Of a DNA stretch of 7,989 bases, positions 5,742-7,989 are shown in pieces (position 1 is the first letter of the stretch; each line of letters opens with the position of its first letter). The translations under genes were made by a program, and so were the position numbers. Where the stretch lies: positions 1-7,989 of the forward strand of contig JAEDOK010000080.1 in NCBI GenBank assembly GCA_016302005.1. The letters are read 5' to 3'. The notes beneath the pieces are model-generated. The model was not told the DNA's origin, ran no database searches, and saw only the letters and a program-made list of their open reading frames with translations. The DNA comes from Oscillospiraceae bacterium (GTDB lineage: Bacteria > Bacillota_A > Clostridia > Oscillospirales > Oscillospiraceae).

Positions 5742-5790
5742 GTCATTGCGAGGAGCGCAGCGACGTGGCAATCTTGTGCTGGTCCCCCAA
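5742..5790 (+). repeat. CATTGCGAG...GCAAT repeat plus variant tail
   Basis: It is nearly identical to the element at 5611: ATTGC (5745-5749), core GAGGAGCGCAGCGACGTG, GCAAT (5768-5772). The tail is altered to GTGCTGGTCCCCCAA (5776-5790). AATAAAA follows this tail, as it does after the tail ending at 3601. Confidence 0.75.
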
Positions 5791-5798
5791 TAAAAGCT

Positions 5799-5821
5799 GT
5801 AGGGGCGGCAATCAGCCGCCC
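5799..5821 (+). repeat. TAGGGGCGGC hairpin repeat
   Basis: GTAGGGGCGGC forms a 7-bp stem GGGCGGC/GCCGCCC (5803-5809 with 5815-5821) with a 5-base loop. It matches the element at 3355. The bases after it (GAAGCAGACACCAAAA) only faintly resemble the usual tail. It lies 38 bp before the start codon of the large lipoprotein gene. Confidence 0.7.
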
Positions 5822-5858
5822 GAAGCAGACACCAAAATCAACAAAAAGGAGAACGACT

Positions 5859-7409
5859 ATGAAAAAAACCGCAAAACTGCTGCTTTGCATGCTGCTGATC
5901 CTGAGCCTTCTGCTCACGGCTGCGGCTTGCAAAGAAAAAGAGGAAAACCAAGACGCAGCGGGCTATTACACGCTCAAAACCGTCTCGGAGGACGGCGAGG
6001 AGCTTGATCTTGAAGCACTGGGCTTTTCGCAGGACGAAGCGTTCCTGCTGCTCAACGAGGACGGCACCGCTGTGCTGTACCTGTTTGACGAGCTGACCGA
6101 CCTGACATGGCGGGACGATCAGCTCCGCTCCGTCGAGGGAGACGATCCTCTTACCTTCAAGCTCGAGGATAAGCTGCTGACCTTCGAGATAGACGGCACA
6201 GAGCTCACCTTCAAGCGCTCGAAGGACGATCCCCCCGATATCGACGCGCTGCGCCAAAAGCTCGCCGAGCCCACCGAGCCTGCCGCGCCGGACGGACCCG
6301 TCGGCTGCTATGTGCTTGACAGCATGACCATGGAAGGCACGACGGTCGATGCGGAGCAGCTTTCCGCCCTGGGCATGAGCGCCTATATCGAGTTCTATGA
6401 AGACGGCACCGGCATCGTTGACCTGATGGGAGATGTTGAGGACTTTGAATGGGAAGACGATAAGATCTACGACGACGAAGAAACGCTGACCTTCACCCTT
6501 GAAGGTGATGTTCTTACCCTCACGGACGGCGAGGACGAGATGGTCTTTGTCGCAGGCGAGAAGCCCGAGATGCCGACGGTTTCCCCTACGGAGCCTGTGG
6601 TATATCCCGACGAGCTGCCCGACGGAGTTTATTATCTGACGGAGGTATCTGCGAACGGAACGACCGTTTCCGGCGACGATCTGGTTGCAACGGGTCTGAG
6701 CGACACCTATATCGAGTTCCGTGCCGACGGCACCGGTGAGCTCGGCATCATGGGAGAGGCAGAGGAATTCACATGGGAAGGCACGGTCATGACGGACAGC
6801 ATCGGTGATGTGCTGACCTATACTTATGACGGTACCGAGGTCTCCTTTGAAGCGGAAGGCACCGTGATGACCTTCTCGAAGAGCGCCCCTGCGGCGACGA
6901 ACGACCTGGAGGCATATTGGGACGGCGACTGGTACGGCTGGTGGATGATGGAGAACTGCACCGGCTACTATGCCGATTTGGAAGGCAACTGGTGGGATCT
7001 GTGCGCCGAGATCGACATCGATGAAAGCGGCGAGGGCGACATGGTCCTTTGGGACGAGGATTTCTCCCGTGACGACCCGCTCGGCACGGTCTACATCCGC
7101 ATCGACACGGAAAGCGGCGCTGGCAAGCACGGCAACTTGGTCTCCGTCAGCGGCAGCTTTGAGATCGGCGATATCGGGGAAGGCGACTGGGACACCTCAC
7201 TCGCCGATATCGGTTATGAAGATTTCCTCATGTTCACCGGAACGGTGCAGGACGGCGAGGACAGCTACGACTATACCATTGTCCTGCGCCCCTGGGGCAA
7301 GATCTGGGACGATGTGGAGGAGGATCTTCTCCCGTACTACTATGACGATTGGTATCTGCCGCTGATCGAAGCCGGTGCAGAAATGCCCGACTACATCACA
7401 ACGGAGTAA
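5859..7409 (+). CDS. Lipoprotein with three repeated DGTG domains and a Trp/Tyr-rich C-terminal domain
   Basis: A 516-residue acidic protein without a name I can assign. Residues 1-24 are a lipoprotein signal; Cys24 after TAAA is the likely lipidation site, a weak but acceptable lipobox. Three homologous domains follow at about 35-120, 149-232 and 256-341. Each opens G-x-Y-x-L, carries a DGT(G/A) turn (68-71, 182-185, 290-293), an acidic-aromatic-Trp motif (DLTW 81-84, DFEW 195-198, EFTW 303-306) and ends in a T/V-F strand. Pro/Glu-rich linkers separate them. The alternating beta pattern suggests a small barrel or lipocalin-like fold, which is inference. Residues 350-505 form a different domain, rich in Trp/Tyr (WDGDWYGWW, LRPWGKIWDD, LPYYYDDWYLPLI), resembling domains I recall from clostridial surface lipoproteins. 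AGGAG (5847-5851) sets the start. The neighbour at 7468 has one copy of the same domain. Likely surface-anchored; ligand unknown. Confidence 0.85.
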   Translation: MKKTAKLLLCMLLILSLLLTAAACKEKEENQDAAGYYTLKTVSEDGEELDLEALGFSQDEAFLLLNEDGTAVLYLFDELTDLTWRDDQLRSVEGDDPLTFKLEDKLLTFEIDGTELTFKRSKDDPPDIDALRQKLAEPTEPAAPDGPVGCYVLDSMTMEGTTVDAEQLSALGMSAYIEFYEDGTGIVDLMGDVEDFEWEDDKIYDDEETLTFTLEGDVLTLTDGEDEMVFVAGEKPEMPTVSPTEPVVYPDELPDGVYYLTEVSANGTTVSGDDLVATGLSDTYIEFRADGTGELGIMGEAEEFTWEGTVMTDSIGDVLTYTYDGTEVSFEAEGTVMTFSKSAPAATNDLEAYWDGDWYGWWMMENCTGYYADLEGNWWDLCAEIDIDESGEGDMVLWDEDFSRDDPLGTVYIRIDTESGAGKHGNLVSVSGSFEIGDIGEGDWDTSLADIGYEDFLMFTGTVQDGEDSYDYTIVLRPWGKIWDDVEEDLLPYYYDDWYLPLIEAGAEMPDYITTE

Positions 7410-7467
7410 AGTGGTTCCTGTGGGGAAACACCCCGCTGATGATATTAAGTTTGAAAAGGAGAACATA

Positions 7468-7815
7468 ATGATGAAAAGAACCGCAAAGATCCTGCTGAGT
7501 GTTCTTGTGATCCTCAGCATCCTTGCCTGCCTTGCAGCTTGCGGCAGCAAGGGACCCTCCGGCACCTATAACCTGGTCAGCATGGAGATGGACGGCGAGA
7601 CGATCGATGCCGACATGATCGAGGAATACGGCATGGAGATTACCATCACCTTTAACTCCGACGGCACCGGCACCATTGACATGGCGGGCGACAGAGAGGA
7701 GTTTGAGTGGAAGGGCAATACGATCACCGTAGACGGCGAAGAGAGCACCTTCAAGCTTGACGGCAATAAGCTGACGATCGAAGAAGACGACATGAAGATG
7801 GTCTTCTCCAAGTAA
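7468..7815 (+). CDS. Small lipoprotein with a single DGTG domain
   Basis: A 115-residue lipoprotein. The signal runs to a perfect lipobox LAAC (22-25), with Cys25 as lipidation site. The mature part, about 31-115, is one copy of the domain repeated three times in the preceding protein: GTYNL at 32-36, DGTG at 65-68, EFEW at 78-81 and MVFSK at the very C-terminus. AGGAG (7457-7461) precedes ATG 7468 by six bases; ATG 7471 is an equally possible start that drops one Met. It lies 58 bp after the larger lipoprotein gene, is closely similar in signal peptide (KRTAKILL against KKTAKLLL) and has an almost identical ribosome-site context (AAAAGGAGAAC), which points to gene duplication. It ends at the strong terminator at 7847. 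Function is unknown; extracytoplasmic binding or structural roles are possible. Confidence 0.88.
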   Translation: MMKRTAKILLSVLVILSILACLAACGSKGPSGTYNLVSMEMDGETIDADMIEEYGMEITITFNSDGTGTIDMAGDREEFEWKGNTITVDGEESTFKLDGNKLTIEEDDMKMVFSK

Positions 7816-7846
7816 TCTCAAAACCAAAAGAAACAAACACAAAAAC

Positions 7847-7930
7847 GACCGGCTGCCGATACGGAAACAGCTCCCGCGCCCATTTGCGGGAAACAGGAAC
7901 CGCTCCGTATCGCGCAGCCGGTCTGTTTTT
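7847..7930 (+). terminator. Strong branched intrinsic terminator
   Basis: A 10-bp stem GACCGGCTGC/GCAGCCGGTC (7847-7856 with 7914-7923) continues after a small internal mismatch into GATACGGA/TCCGTATC (7858-7865 with 7904-7911). A further inner hairpin CCCGC/GCGGG lies at 7873-7877 with 7886-7890. TGTTTTTGT follows, and an A-tract (7840-7845) precedes, so it could stop transcription from both directions. It ends the lipoprotein unit. Confidence 0.9.
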
Positions 7931-7947
7931 GTCCTCATACCAATCAC

Positions 7948-7978
7948 CAATTAAAATGTGCAACGCGCATTTTAATTG
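7948..7978. repeat. AT-rich palindrome with tight GC loop
   Basis: CAATTAAAATG (7948-7958) is the perfect complement of CATTTTAATTG (7968-7978). The inner bases TGC-AAC-GCG allow three more pairs, one a G-T wobble, giving a 14-bp hairpin with a three-base loop. Its AT-rich arms set it apart from the GC-rich repeats elsewhere in the window. It could be another dispersed palindrome, a regulatory site for a gene beyond the window, or a terminator for a convergent gene. Confidence 0.7.
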
Positions 7979-7989
7979 CGATACCGTGA

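Noticed and set aside
5700..5858. N-terminal extension of the large lipoprotein
   Set aside because: It also translates repeats and would bury the lipoprotein signal. AGGAG before ATG 5859 gives a proper signal peptide.

Overview
The window looks like a chromosomal segment of a GC-rich gut-type Clostridia (Bacillota), most plausibly an Oscillospiraceae/Ruminococcaceae relative. The grounds are strong AGGAG-type ribosome sites before almost every gene, sigma-A-type promoters, Sec lipoproteins, and intergenic gaps packed with short GC-rich palindromic repeats. The lineage is inferred from style only; there is no rRNA or marker gene here.

Layout. Positions 1-87 hold two inverted dispersed repeats. 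Positions 112-1380 (minus) encode an M18 zinc aminopeptidase with all metal ligands present, read from its own promoter at about 1429-1457. A divergent promoter (1522-1550) drives the plus-strand genes: a small two-helix membrane protein (1612-1869), an SPFH/Band-7 protein of the YdjI type with four C-terminal zinc ribbons (1888-3297), a repeat-filled gap (3298-3651), a double zinc-ribbon tail-anchored membrane protein of the YdjG type (3652-4749) and a TPM-domain membrane protein of the YdjH type (4763-5533). A second repeat-filled gap (5534-5858) follows. Then come two related lipoproteins: a 516-residue one with three copies of a DGTG-containing domain plus a Trp/Tyr-rich C-terminal domain (5859-7409), and a 115-residue one with a single copy of the same domain (7468-7815). 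A strong branched terminator (7847-7930) and a separate AT-rich palindrome (7948-7978) end the window.

How the genes work together. The SPFH, zinc-ribbon membrane and TPM proteins correspond by domain type to YdjI, YdjG and YdjH of the Bacillus subtilis pspA-ydjGHI envelope-stress operon. Here the order is I-G-H, no pspA is visible, and a small unnamed membrane protein heads the transcript. I infer an envelope-maintenance module at the cytoplasmic membrane. The two lipoproteins are probably a separate unit of exported, surface-anchored proteins of unknown role.

The most unusual features are the two repeat gaps. Several unlike hairpins are each followed by the same roughly 16-bp tail (consensus GTGCAGGCACTCCCAA). 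One hairpin family keeps its ATTGC/GCAAT ends while its core stem changes completely.
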